This document shows, in pieces, positions 44,324-51,745 of a stretch of 52,018 nucleotides of DNA (position 1 is the first letter of the stretch; every line of letters begins with the position of its first letter). The notes beneath the pieces are model-generated. The model did not search any database. It saw only the letters and a program-made list of their open reading frames with translations, and was not told the origin of the DNA. Source of the stretch: Peptococcaceae bacterium BRH_c4a (GTDB lineage: Bacteria; Bacillota; Desulfotomaculia; Desulfotomaculales; Desulfocucumaceae); assembly GCA_000961585.1 (NCBI GenBank), contig LADN01000018.1, forward strand, positions 1-52,018, read 5' to 3'. The position numbers and the translations under genes were made by a program.

Positions 44324-44353
44324 TTTGTCAGTTTTATGGATAATGCGAAGCTT
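44324..44353. repeat. Cassette boundary motif, site 2
   Basis: TTGTCAGTTTTATGG is followed by ATAATGCGAAGCTT. The right arm matches sites 1 and 3; the left arm (ACTTGATAGGCAT, upstream) is weak. It lies between the FRG stop and the DUF3825 start. Confidence 0.6.
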
Positions 44354-44393
44354 ATTTATAGCTACTTGTTTTTCTATTTCTTTTAAAATAATA

Positions 44394-45185
44394 CTAGTTT
44401 TTAAACCTTTCTTTTAACTCTTTTGCTAATCCCTCTAAATCTGGATAAACAGTAGAATATGTAATTCCTAAACTCATCAGTTCAATTTTAATATTATATG
44501 CTTCACTATTTGGAATAACATACTTTACAAAGTATCCGTTTTCAACAATTTCATGATTACAAAAAATGCTTTCAAAATCTCTTTTATCAGTACCATGAAT
44601 TGTAAAACAGCTCTTTTGTGCAAACATTCTTGAATGGCAATAAGATGCTGGTACAGCTACTGGTAGAGTGCTTTCGGTAACACCTTTCTCACATACAGGG
44701 TGATTTGTTCTGAAAGCTGCATGAAAATTGAGACAACCACTATTATTCAAAGTCCATGTATTTGGCAAAACTCTTTCTTTAATAGAATAGAAATTTAATT
44801 CTAGGGGATGTAACATCCATATCGCTCTATCACAGCTTTTATCTGTATTAACTGTAAAAAACAAAGCAATTAATGAACTTTCTGTCCAATCTAAGAGACG
44901 AGTTGGCAACCCATTATGTTGCATTAAAAACAACCATTTATCAACTTCACTCCTATTTGGGGTGTCTGCTATTGTTGAAGATCTTTCTCTGAATGTACGT
45001 GTTAAATTAAACTCATCATACACCCCATCATGTTTCCTATACACGGAAGGTAATGGGGGTAAACTCGAGTCTGACTGTCCTCTAAACCATGGAGATCCAT
45101 AGTTATCATCATACTGCCAATCTCTTGTATCGTTTGCTATAAAACTAATGTACTCATTAATTGATTTTATCGTTTTGAAGTTCAA
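44394..45185 (-). CDS. FRG domain protein
   Basis: The protein has 263 residues. The FRG domain (about 20-125) is clear: SPWFRGQSDSSLPPLPSVYR, with the name-giving Phe-Arg-Gly, then WLFLMQHNGLPTRLLDWTES and ALFFTVNTDKSCDRAIWML. FRG proteins are of unknown biochemistry but are often found in defence islands and mobile elements. The start is TTG at 45185: AAAGGAG lies 7 nt upstream on that strand. The open frame runs 28 codons further without a ribosome site and has a basic, non-conserved sequence. AT-rich, like its neighbours. Confidence 0.82.
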   Translation of the reverse strand: MNFKTIKSINEYISFIANDTRDWQYDDNYGSPWFRGQSDSSLPPLPSVYRKHDGVYDEFNLTRTFRERSSTIADTPNRSEVDKWLFLMQHNGLPTRLLDWTESSLIALFFTVNTDKSCDRAIWMLHPLELNFYSIKERVLPNTWTLNNSGCLNFHAAFRTNHPVCEKGVTESTLPVAVPASYCHSRMFAQKSCFTIHGTDKRDFESIFCNHEIVENGYFVKYVIPNSEAYNIKIELMSLGITYSTVYPDLEGLAKELKERFKN

Positions 45186-45267
45186 TTTATTTCTCCTTTC
45201 AACTTTAAATTTTATCTTATTAAAATAAGCATCACTGTATCTAACACACCTACTAAGCAGAACTCTC

Positions 45268-45312
45268 AACTTCCTATTATCTTGTCCGTTTATGGATAAT
45301 GGAAAGTTCAGA
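45268..45312. repeat. Cassette boundary motif, site 3
   Basis: AACTTCCTATTAT, a 15-bp spacer ending TTTATGG, then ATAATGGAAAGTT: arms match at 11 of 13. The segment TTATGGATAATGGAAAGTTC matches site 1 closely, and CTTGTCCGTTTATGG matches the site 2 spacer. Confidence 0.75.
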
Positions 45313-45362
45313 AATTAACTAGATAAAGAAACATTTTTAAAAAATCGTGACAGACTTGAAAA

Positions 45363-45405
45363 GTTGGGTCAAAGCGCAGCGGAGCCGATTAGCCTGTTGT
45401 TAGGT
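45363..45405 (-). other. Half attC-like sequence after the unknown helical gene
   Basis: On the minus strand ACCTAAC (fits the integron core RYYYAAC) is followed by AACAGGCTAATCGGC and CTCCGCTGCGC, the look of a left attC half. The matching right half and GTTRRRY core are missing; ACCCAAC stands there instead. The resemblance is suggestive only. Confidence 0.3.
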
Positions 45406-45425
45406 GTTTTTCGTTCTGCCCGAGG

Positions 45426-46100
45426 TTAACTTGAATTCGATTTTGTTAGATGATGTTCTGTTTTTTGAATGGTATCAAAAAGTGCTCTGCACGCACTGAT
45501 TTGTAAATTGATTTCTTTTCGGTATGCACCTACCTTGTCGGGGTCAAACCCACTACCAATAATAAGTGTCCCTGGTTCAGAAAACTTATTAGAATTCGCA
45601 AGTGCCAATGCAGAAGCATGACTATACTTATCAAAAAAGGAAGTAATCTCTCTAAACTGTTCCCACCCTCCATGGTCAATTTCTAAGAGGCGTTTTTTCT
45701 TTTGATCTATGGCCAAAGCCTTTTGTACCGGGAACTTGTCGGGATTATTCAAAAATCTATCGAAAACATCTATTTTGTCATGACAACATAGCAATGCCAT
45801 GGCAATTGACTCACCATATTGTCTCATGAGGTTTCCCGCTGGTAAAAAGAGTCCGGACATTGAAAGGCGGAGGGAATTAAGCAAGTTATTAAAAGCATTG
45901 AAAAGGTAAGCATGTACCCAGGCTGATCTAACGTTTGAAGGAACTCGTTGGGTCATTTGTTCAAGCCGCTCATAGGCCTGATACAATGCAGTCGAAAATG
46001 TATCAATTTCCTTCCGGAATAAGTCCACAAAATGGCTACGTGTTTCTTCATCATCATATAATATAAGTTGCTTTAAGTCCTCTTGTTTAAACCCTTTCAT
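45426..46100 (-). CDS. Hypothetical alpha-helical protein, 224 aa
   Basis: I do not recognise a named family. The sequence is predicted helical throughout, with amphipathic stretches (VRSAWVHAYLFNAFNNLLNS, GLFLPAGNLMRQYGESIAMA) and two Cys (LLCCHDK, about 113). No signal peptide is seen. The pattern NLLRxxxE-like in a helical bundle resembles proteins near abortive-infection genes, but this is impression only. ATG follows GAAGGGGC. It is AT-rich, on the minus strand, and third in the cassette-like block after FRG and DUF3825. An attC-like half site follows its stop and motif site 3 lies beyond. Confidence 0.7.
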   Translation of the reverse strand: MKGFKQEDLKQLILYDDEETRSHFVDLFRKEIDTFSTALYQAYERLEQMTQRVPSNVRSAWVHAYLFNAFNNLLNSLRLSMSGLFLPAGNLMRQYGESIAMALLCCHDKIDVFDRFLNNPDKFPVQKALAIDQKKKRLLEIDHGGWEQFREITSFFDKYSHASALALANSNKFSEPGTLIIGSGFDPDKVGAYRKEINLQISACRALFDTIQKTEHHLTKSNSS

Positions 46101-46192
46101 TTTTTCAGCCCCTTCAGACTTATTGATACGGCCCGACGCTGAAGTAAACCTTTAATTCCATATCACTAAGACATTGATTACTATTACTTCTA

Positions 46193-46221
46193 AACTTCTC
46201 ATAATAGACATTATTTACGTT
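46193..46221. repeat. Cassette boundary motif, site 4 (degenerate)
   Basis: AACTTCTCATAAT, a short spacer AGAC, then ATTATTTACGTT. The left arm matches site 1 at 11 of 13; the right arm is weak. It lies about 90 bp before the start of the 224-aa gene, closing the block. Confidence 0.45.
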
Positions 46222-46362
46222 ATAGACAGGGGACAGTTCTCACTATGCATACTATGATGGCTATTGTTGAGCCAGTAATTCTCCATACTTTGTCACGGAG
46301 TTGTTTATATGAAAATATAAAGGCGAATATTACTCCAAGGGGTATTTTCCGCAAATCCATCT

Positions 46363-46546
46363 AGTCATTTTCGGAATTAATAAAGCTATGGTTTATTAAG
46401 GCTATAATCAATCTGTCTCCCACCGCATGAAGTGCACCACAAAGACATATCTGTTATGCCGAAATAGCTGTCAGCAATCAGCCATCAGCTCTCAGCCGTG
46501 ATTGCCACAAGGTATAGAAAACACAGAGTAAAGAATACTCTATTTT
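46363..46546 (+). repeat. Direct duplication, unit 1
   Basis: Roughly 180 bp recurs at 46714-46895 with about 85-90% identity by eye. Shared landmarks are AGTCATTTTCGGAATTAAT, ACAAAGACATATCTG and TTATGCCGAAATAGC, then a 7-bp-period AGCTGTC/AGCAATC/AGCCATC array and GATTGCCACAAGG. Unit 1 is preceded at 46225 by GACAGGGGACAGTT, also seen before unit 2. Confidence 0.88.
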
Positions 46547-46569
46547 TTTGAACATTTCCTTTCCCCCAA

Positions 46570-46598
46570 TAAAAAAACAGCACCATACGATGCTGTTT
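46570..46598 (-). terminator. Terminator-like hairpin on the minus strand
   Basis: AAACAGCA pairs with TGCTGTTT. Read on the minus strand, seven T follow the stem. No gene ending here was found, so it may belong to an eroded element. Confidence 0.5.
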
Positions 46599-46713
46599 CC
46601 GAGATGATAAATTACTAATTCTTCGCTTTATTGACAAAACCTTCTTCTGAATACATAATTTTTTTGTTCGACAGGGGACGGTTTGTGCTGTCGCGTGCCA
46701 TGATGGCTATTAC

Positions 46714-46895
46714 AGTCATTTCCGGAATTAATATAGCGATGGTTTATTAAGACCATAGTCAAATCTGCCTCCAACCGCAAGAAGCACGCCACAAAGACAT
46801 ATCTGTTATGCCGAAATAGCTGTCAGCAATCTGCCATCAGCTCTCAGCTGAGATTGCCACAAGGTGTAGAGAACGCAGAGTAAAGACTCTATTTT
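46714..46895 (+). repeat. Direct duplication, unit 2
   Basis: Second copy of the unit at 46363-46546. Upstream of the shared block, unit 2 has lost about 120 bp between GATGGCTATT and AGTCATT relative to unit 1. It ends about 90 bp before the FAD oxidoreductase gene. The whole stretch 46101-46986 holds no gene I can support. Confidence 0.88.
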
Positions 46896-46986
46896 CATAC
46901 CGGGGATGGTGTCGCTGGCGTGGGATTATTATAAAATGTGTGCCCGTGGGTACACTAAAATATTATAAAAGCGTTTGGATGGAGTG

Positions 46987-48063
46987 TTGAAAGTATTGAA
47001 AATAGCTATTATTGGCGCTGGTCTTGCGGGGTTGGCCTGTGCCATTGAATGTGAGAGGCTTGGAGTGATACCGGATGTGTTTGAAAGGGATCAGTCGGTG
47101 GGCTGGATATGGCCTAATGCCGCGCATTTCTTAAATATCCTGGAAAGAGAGATGGGCGATATCCGGGAGCATCTCAGAGAAGTTTACGGTCTGGACTTAA
47201 AACCGTTAAGCGAACTTAGAAGTATTATCATGAAATCACCAGGTCAGGAAACCAAGATTGAGGGAAGGCTGGGATATATTTATGCCAGGGGGAAATGCAA
47301 AGAATCCCTGGAGAACCAACTCTTTGAAGCACTAAAAAGAACCCCGGTTCATTTTAACCGGGTGGCGGACTACAAGGAACTGTCCCCCAAATATGACTAT
47401 GTGGTATTGGCCAATGGCAAGGACACCGGATCTAAAGAATTGGGTGTGTGGGAAAATCATTTTCTGGTGCATATTCGAGGCGGACTGGTATTTGGTTCTT
47501 TTGCCACCGACTCAAGTACAATCTATTTTAATAAAGATTATGCAGGCAAAGGCTATGCCAGACTTGCACCATTAAATGCAACCCAGGCTTTAGTGGGATT
47601 ATGTAACATTGGTTGTGGTGAATTTGAGACCGACAGGTTTTATGCTGATTTGGTAGAAAGGGAAGGACTGGCTCACCTTGAGTTTTACTGCAAATTTTCT
47701 ATGCCGGTGTTTTCATGCGGCAGTGTAACCAAATTTCAAGTGGGCAACATTTTACTGGCAGGCCGCGCTGCAGGGTTGACCGACAGACTATTGGGAACCG
47801 GGGCGATTGAGGCAATGATCAGTGGGATAATGGCGGCCAGAGCCATGATTCATGATTTAGACTATAAATCTCTTATTGAACCGATAAAAAGGCACTTGGA
47901 AAACATATCAGCTCTTAGGACTCCATTTGAATCCCTGGATAATAAGGGGTTGGATAGGTTAATGCTGGTAATGGGCGCGCCAGGAATCAAACAGGCTATT
48001 TACAACACAGGAATGAATTTTACCGATGTGGTTGGCGGTGTATTGAAAAAAGTATATCACTAA
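46987..48063 (+). CDS. FAD-dependent oxidoreductase (geranylgeranyl-reductase-like)
   Basis: The product is a roughly 358-aa flavoprotein. The N-terminal FAD-binding Rossmann motif IAIIGAGLAGLACAIECERLG (written in part) has the GxGxxG fingerprint, and an acidic residue ends the second strand (VFERD). The C-terminal FAD contact is VGNILLAGRAAGLTDRLLGTG, the GD/GR motif with the SGxxAA-like ISGIMAARAM segment of the geranylgeranyl reductase/FixC group. The substrate is unknown. Several TTG starts are possible; 46987 is chosen as nearest to GGATGGAG, with 46975 and 46996 as alternatives. It stands alone after the duplicated region. Confidence 0.8.
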   Translation: MKVLKIAIIGAGLAGLACAIECERLGVIPDVFERDQSVGWIWPNAAHFLNILEREMGDIREHLREVYGLDLKPLSELRSIIMKSPGQETKIEGRLGYIYARGKCKESLENQLFEALKRTPVHFNRVADYKELSPKYDYVVLANGKDTGSKELGVWENHFLVHIRGGLVFGSFATDSSTIYFNKDYAGKGYARLAPLNATQALVGLCNIGCGEFETDRFYADLVEREGLAHLEFYCKFSMPVFSCGSVTKFQVGNILLAGRAAGLTDRLLGTGAIEAMISGIMAARAMIHDLDYKSLIEPIKRHLENISALRTPFESLDNKGLDRLMLVMGAPGIKQAIYNTGMNFTDVVGGVLKKVYH

Positions 48064-48230
48064 GCTTTATTGATGCCGGCTCTCTAACTTGTTAACTCAT
48101 TGCTTATTGACGGGTCAGGGGCTAGCCCCTCGCTTCCAGAAAATAAACTGTTTTTGATCCTCACATTAATAAAATCAAAAGGAAAACTGGCAAATAGGCT
48201 TCTGCAATGATTGGAAAGGAGTTAAATCAA

Positions 48231-48480
48231 ATGAGCAGCGAAAAAATTAAAATTCTTGAAACTGATGAAGGCTTTTTCCAGGGTTGCCGTCTTCGGCATG
48301 AAGTTTATCCCGGAGGACGCGCACTTGGAGATGCAAAAGAAAGGGATAGATCTTACCAGTATGAATCTGGAGGAATTGATTCAGATTATCGACTAGGGCC
48401 TGGTAGATGAAAAATTGGTCGACATCGACGTTGAGGACCAGGAAGAAGGAAGAGTAAGGGTGGAGGTCTATGTGGACTAG
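48231..48480 (+). pseudogene. Broken YvlB/SHOCT-like protein gene
   Basis: ATG after AAAGGAG starts SSEKIKILE, the N-terminus of SHOCT-like/YvlB-type regulators. The frame is then lost. A second frame from 48298 reads MKFIPEDAHLEMQKKGIDLT, then SMNLEELIQIID, an amber stop at 48394 and GLVDEKLVDIDVEDQEEGRV ending VYVD. These are the middle and end of the same family. The gene has thus suffered an internal deletion with frameshift and a stop, which probably replaced a Glu codon. An intact YvlD-type gene follows, as in yvl operons. Confidence 0.7.
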
Positions 48481-48530
48481 AATGCCACGCCGCAGTTACT
48501 TTGTTTTTGTGCGAGGAAAAGGATTTTGAT

Positions 48531-48887
48531 ATGAAAAAATATGTCCTGCAATTTTTTATAAATTCTGCTGCCTTTTATGCGGCGACCCTGGTTTTTTCCG
48601 CCGTCAGGATGGACAATTTTTTTGCCTGTGTTCTGGCTGGGGCCGTTCTGACGGTGATCAACCTGTTTATCCGTCCGTTTCTGATATTGATTGCCCTGCC
48701 TCTCAACTTCCTTACATTGGGGGTTTTTACGCTGGTTATAAACACCTGGATGTTGATGCTGGCGGATCTGCTTGTGGGCGGTATTCATATTCCGGGGTTC
48801 TGGACTGCTTTGGCAATATCTTTATTAATTTCATCAGTCAAGCTGTTGTTAAATTGTCTTAATAGCCATAAGGCGTGTATTCCATAG
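48531..48887 (+). CDS. YvlD-type membrane protein (phage holin 4 superfamily)
   Basis: This 118-aa protein has four membrane helices. The family pattern is ACVLAGAVLTVINLFIRPFL, then ALPLNFLTLGVFTLVINTWM and LADLLVGGIHIPGFWTAL. PF04020 proteins are named after holins but in chromosomes (B. subtilis YvlD) sit with YvlB-type genes and relate to envelope stress. ATG at 48531 lies 7 nt after GAGGAAAAGG. Its partner upstream is a pseudogene, so this gene may now work alone. Repeat copy D begins 8 bp after the stop. Confidence 0.88.
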   Translation: MKKYVLQFFINSAAFYAATLVFSAVRMDNFFACVLAGAVLTVINLFIRPFLILIALPLNFLTLGVFTLVINTWMLMLADLLVGGIHIPGFWTALAISLLISSVKLLLNCLNSHKACIP

Positions 48888-48894
48888 TCTCAAA

Positions 48895-49262
48895 AATTTT
48901 AGGGTCGCTTCGGGGTCACTAACCGGTAGGCGGAGCGGTTTGAACCCGGCTATTTTGGAGGTTGGAGGCCAGAGGTTAGAGGTTAGAGAATTCGCAGGAA
49001 ATGACCTCAGAGCCATTTCTAGCTTAATCCGACTTCCAACTTCTAACCTCCAAATTCGTAGGCTCGGTCGCCAAGAGACAGTAGCAGCCTCCGGTACATT
49101 CCGCACGGACTTAAATCACTCCCCCTCACTGCATGTCGCTGTGGGGTCGCTTGAGGGTCGCTTTTAAGGCAGGCTGTCACAATTCTGGATTCTGGATTCT
49201 GGCTTCTGGCTCCTGGATTCCGCCGTCTGCAAGACGGCACCGCCGGCAAGGCGGTTATTTTA
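48895..49262 (+). repeat. Modular palindromic repeat, copy D (left arm deleted)
   Basis: It starts with GGGTCGCTTCGGGGTCACT and the first part of the left arm (GGCGGAGCGGTTTGAACC). It then jumps directly to the 7-bp-period centre seen in C and E (TTTTGGAGGTTGGAGGCC, 48954 on). The right arm and tail are complete. It is therefore a deletion form with only one full arm. Confidence 0.9.
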
Positions 49263-49458
49263 TTCAATCCCCACCGATCAAGTAAAAAGTTTAACATTAT
49301 TTTAATGATATTTACTAATTAATAGATGGTGCGGTTTGATTCATTAATATATTTTATTAACTCCATAACGAATGGATATTTCCAATTTCTTGATAAGTAT
49401 GATATGTTTCAAATGTAGTAGAAAATTTATTTTAACCGTTAATTTGGAGGCAACTATC
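49263..49458. other. AT-rich upstream region of the YeiH-type gene
   Basis: The stretch is very AT-rich (TTAATGATATTTACTAATTA region) with no clear promoter pair or riboswitch. A ribosome site (TTGGAGG, 49444-49450) lies 8 nt before the ATG. Confidence 0.4.
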
Positions 49459-50487
49459 ATGTTGCAAATAGCAATAATAGTTAAAAATTACAGGAATAAA
49501 TTAATGGGGCTGGTGCAGGGACTTGGCCTGACCGTTGTATTGACTATTTTGGCCCAGCGGCTCACCGAATACCCTCTGCTTTCCATAATGGGATCCATGG
49601 TAATTGCAATATTGTTGGGCTTTGCCTGGCGCATCGTTATGGAGGTGCCTGCGTCAGCTGGTAAAGGAATTAATTTTGCCGCTAAAAATTTTTTAAAAAT
49701 TGGTGTTGTGTTAATAGGCATCCGGCTGGACATAACCCAGTTATTAGCCTCGGGCCCCAAAATTATTTTGCTTGATGCAATAGTAATAGTATTTACCATT
49801 ACCTTTTTCTGGTGGATGGGGAAGCGCCTGCTGGTAACCAGACGCCTTGCCGCCCTAATTGGAGTCGGGACAGCTGTGTGCGGCGCATCCGCCATTGCTG
49901 CCGTAGCGCCCTTGATACACTCCGATGATGACGAAACGGCCCTGGCAGTGGCTATTATTGCCTTGCTGGGAACATTGGAGGCGGTTATTTATATCGTCCT
50001 TCACCCATTCCTGACACTTAGTCCTTATGCTTACGGGGTGTTTGCCGGGTCCACTCTGCATGAGGTGGGCCACGTGGTCACCGCAGCCATAGTGGGTGGA
50101 AAATCCAGTATGGAGATTGCGGTTTTGACAAAACTGGGACGGGTGGCGCTGTTAATTCCAGTTGCTCTTGTTATGGGATACCTGTTTAACCGTAATAAAA
50201 AGGCCCAGGGGAACGAGACACCAAAACCTGTGATACCCTGGTTTATACTGGGCTTCCTGACCTTCAGCCTGATTAACAGCTTAAATATATTGACCCACGA
50301 TGTGGAGCAAACCATTTTGAATGTGAGCATCATACTTCTGACCATGGCAATGGCTGGTCTGGGGCTAAATGTGGAAGTAAAATTGTTAAGGCGTGTGGGA
50401 ACCCGCTCTCTGCTGCTGGGCGCAGTAGGCGCACTGGCCCTGGCGGTGTTGGGGCGTTCATTAATAACGCTGCTGCAGATAGCCTAA
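49459..50487 (+). CDS. YeiH family putative sulfate exporter
   Basis: This 342-aa integral membrane protein has 9-10 helices and matches PF03601 (YeiH/YtvM). It begins with a helix GLVQGLGLTVVLTILA, followed by the conserved NFAAKNFLKIGVVLIGIRL, LIGVGTAVCGASAIAAVAP and YAYGVFAGSTLHEVGHVVTA. The last contains the His/Glu-His motif of the family. The role is inferred as anion (sulfite/sulfate) export, with little direct proof. ATG at 49459 is chosen by GGAGG spacing; the frame extends upstream without a site. Confidence 0.92.
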   Translation: MLQIAIIVKNYRNKLMGLVQGLGLTVVLTILAQRLTEYPLLSIMGSMVIAILLGFAWRIVMEVPASAGKGINFAAKNFLKIGVVLIGIRLDITQLLASGPKIILLDAIVIVFTITFFWWMGKRLLVTRRLAALIGVGTAVCGASAIAAVAPLIHSDDDETALAVAIIALLGTLEAVIYIVLHPFLTLSPYAYGVFAGSTLHEVGHVVTAAIVGGKSSMEIAVLTKLGRVALLIPVALVMGYLFNRNKKAQGNETPKPVIPWFILGFLTFSLINSLNILTHDVEQTILNVSIILLTMAMAGLGLNVEVKLLRRVGTRSLLLGAVGALALAVLGRSLITLLQIA

Positions 50488-50666
50488 AAGGTGACTGTCT
50501 TCGGACTGTGATTATGCGGTAATTACAGGTTGCTCCATTTCTGTTTCAGTTTAAGGGTAAAAACCGGAATGGCTGTACTGGCCTGGTTTTGTCTTCCGTC
50601 TGGTGCCGGAAGATCTGTAGAATAATCCAGAACTTTGCCGAGGATTATAATAATGGAGGTGACATT

Positions 50667-51050
50667 ATGTATAACTATACGGTTAATACCGGCAAGGACT
50701 TTGAAACCGCTGTGGCCGATCTTGAGAAAGCCCTGTCACAACACAGCTTTGGTGTTTTGTGGAAGCTGGATGTTAAAGAAAAACTGGCTGAAAAGGGGGT
50801 TCATTTTGACGGGCGCCTTAAAATATTGGAGGTCTGCAACCCCCACAAAGCCAAAGAGGCTCTTGAACGCAATATAAACACCGGGTATTTCCTGCCCTGC
50901 AAAGTTATTGTTTATGTCGAAGACGGGCAGACAAAAATGGGAACCATAAAACCTTCGGTAATGATGGGCATGATCGAAGGAGGTGTGCCGGACACACTGG
51001 CGGCGGAAGTTGAGGAGGTACTGGTAAAGTCGCTGGAGGCGGCCAAATAA
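50667..51050 (+). CDS. DUF302 domain protein
   Basis: This 127-aa soluble protein matches DUF302: the N-terminal DFETAVADLEKALSQHSFGV, then LDVKEKLAEKG, ILEVCNPHKAKEALE and GYFLPCKVIVYVEDGQT with the conserved Cys-Asn-Pro and Pro-Cys. The fold is a small alpha/beta dimer that binds cofactors or metals in some members; no enzyme activity is established. ATG at 50667 lies 6 nt after ATGGAGGTGA. It lies 180 bp after the YeiH gene and may be read with it. Confidence 0.9.
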   Translation: MYNYTVNTGKDFETAVADLEKALSQHSFGVLWKLDVKEKLAEKGVHFDGRLKILEVCNPHKAKEALERNINTGYFLPCKVIVYVEDGQTKMGTIKPSVMMGMIEGGVPDTLAAEVEEVLVKSLEAAK

Positions 51051-51054
51051 GGCT

Positions 51055-51110
51055 CCTTTTGGTCGCTTCGGGGTCGCTCCGTGGCCGGTGTGCGACAGGG
51101 GACGGTTCGT
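51055..51110 (+). repeat. Fragment of the palindromic element and GGGACGGTT word
   Basis: GGTCGCTTCGGGGTCGCTCC resembles the left end of copies B, D and E. It is followed by GCGACAGGGGACGGTTCG, shared with 46671. No arms follow, so these are stray fragments. Confidence 0.6.
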
Positions 51111-51143
51111 ATAGGGGCCAATCGGAAGTTTTGCGCTTAAAAA

Positions 51144-51180
51144 GGGCTCAAACACTGCATATTTACTGCATGTTTGAGCC
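51144..51180. terminator. Bidirectional terminator between DUF302 and coiled-coil genes
   Basis: GGCTCAAACA and TGTTTGAGCC form a perfect 10-bp stem, with an inner GCAT pair in the loop. Four or five A precede it, so it has a T run for minus-strand transcripts. It lies between the ends of convergent genes. Confidence 0.75.
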
Positions 51181-51231
51181 TTGATAACAACTACCTCGAA
51201 AGTGGCCATAAGGAGGTACTCCTAATAGAAG

Positions 51232-51603
51232 TTACTTAGCCAGTTTTTCCAACCGGGCAACTCTGGAAACAAGGTAACCGGTGTCAATTTCAATGCTGTC
51301 AAACCGTTGATCAATGTGTTTTTGAAGCCTTTCAATCTGGTCGCCTCTATGGCTGTAGCCGTCAAACAGGGTGCGGATTTTTTCGATAACTTCGCTTTCC
51401 ATGCGAATTTCAAGTTTATCGACCTTGTTTTCCAGCCTATCCTGACCTTGAGTTAATTCCAGTTGGCCTGCTTCTAAAGCCTGCTGACCCTGAGTTAATT
51501 CCTTTTGGCCTGCTTCTAAAGCCTGCTGACCATGTCTTAACTCCTTCTGGCCTTGCTCCAGGGAATTAAGCTTGGCAAGGATTTCGTTTAAAACTTCTTC
51601 CAT
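51232..51603 (-). CDS. Coiled-coil protein with 14-residue repeats
   Basis: This 123-aa protein begins MEEVLNEILAKLNSLEQGQ and is coiled coil almost throughout. Residues about 17-58 hold three 14-residue repeats: GQKELRHGQQALEA, GQKELTQGQQALEA and GQLELTQGQDRLEN. The 42-bp DNA repeats behind them are nearly identical, so copy number may vary. The C-terminal part (RLQKHIDQRFDSIEIDTGYL) is like clostridial coiled-coil proteins of unknown function. ATG at 51603 lies after AAAAGGAG; the frame extends 34 codons upstream without a site. No signal peptide. Function unknown. Confidence 0.8.
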   Translation of the reverse strand: MEEVLNEILAKLNSLEQGQKELRHGQQALEAGQKELTQGQQALEAGQLELTQGQDRLENKVDKLEIRMESEVIEKIRTLFDGYSHRGDQIERLQKHIDQRFDSIEIDTGYLVSRVARLEKLAK

Positions 51604-51745
51604 GATCGTTCTCCTTTTCGGAAGGGAAATAGTTGACTTTATTTTATCATATTTTGCGATGAAAGTGGAAAATATTTCTTGTCGTTTAAGAAAAGTATAT
51701 GCCACATTAAAGCATTAAAGCACTAAAGCGCCGAAGCATTTTTAT

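Noticed and set aside
46101-46974. tRNA or structured RNA gene in the gap before the FAD gene
   Set aside because: No cloverleaf with a T-loop GTTCRA pattern was found. The structure seen is explained by the duplicated heptad arrays and one terminator-like hairpin.
48207-48410. A 67-codon intact small protein
   Set aside because: After SSEKIKILE the frame leaves the family sequence, which continues in another frame with an amber stop. It is better read as a pseudogene.
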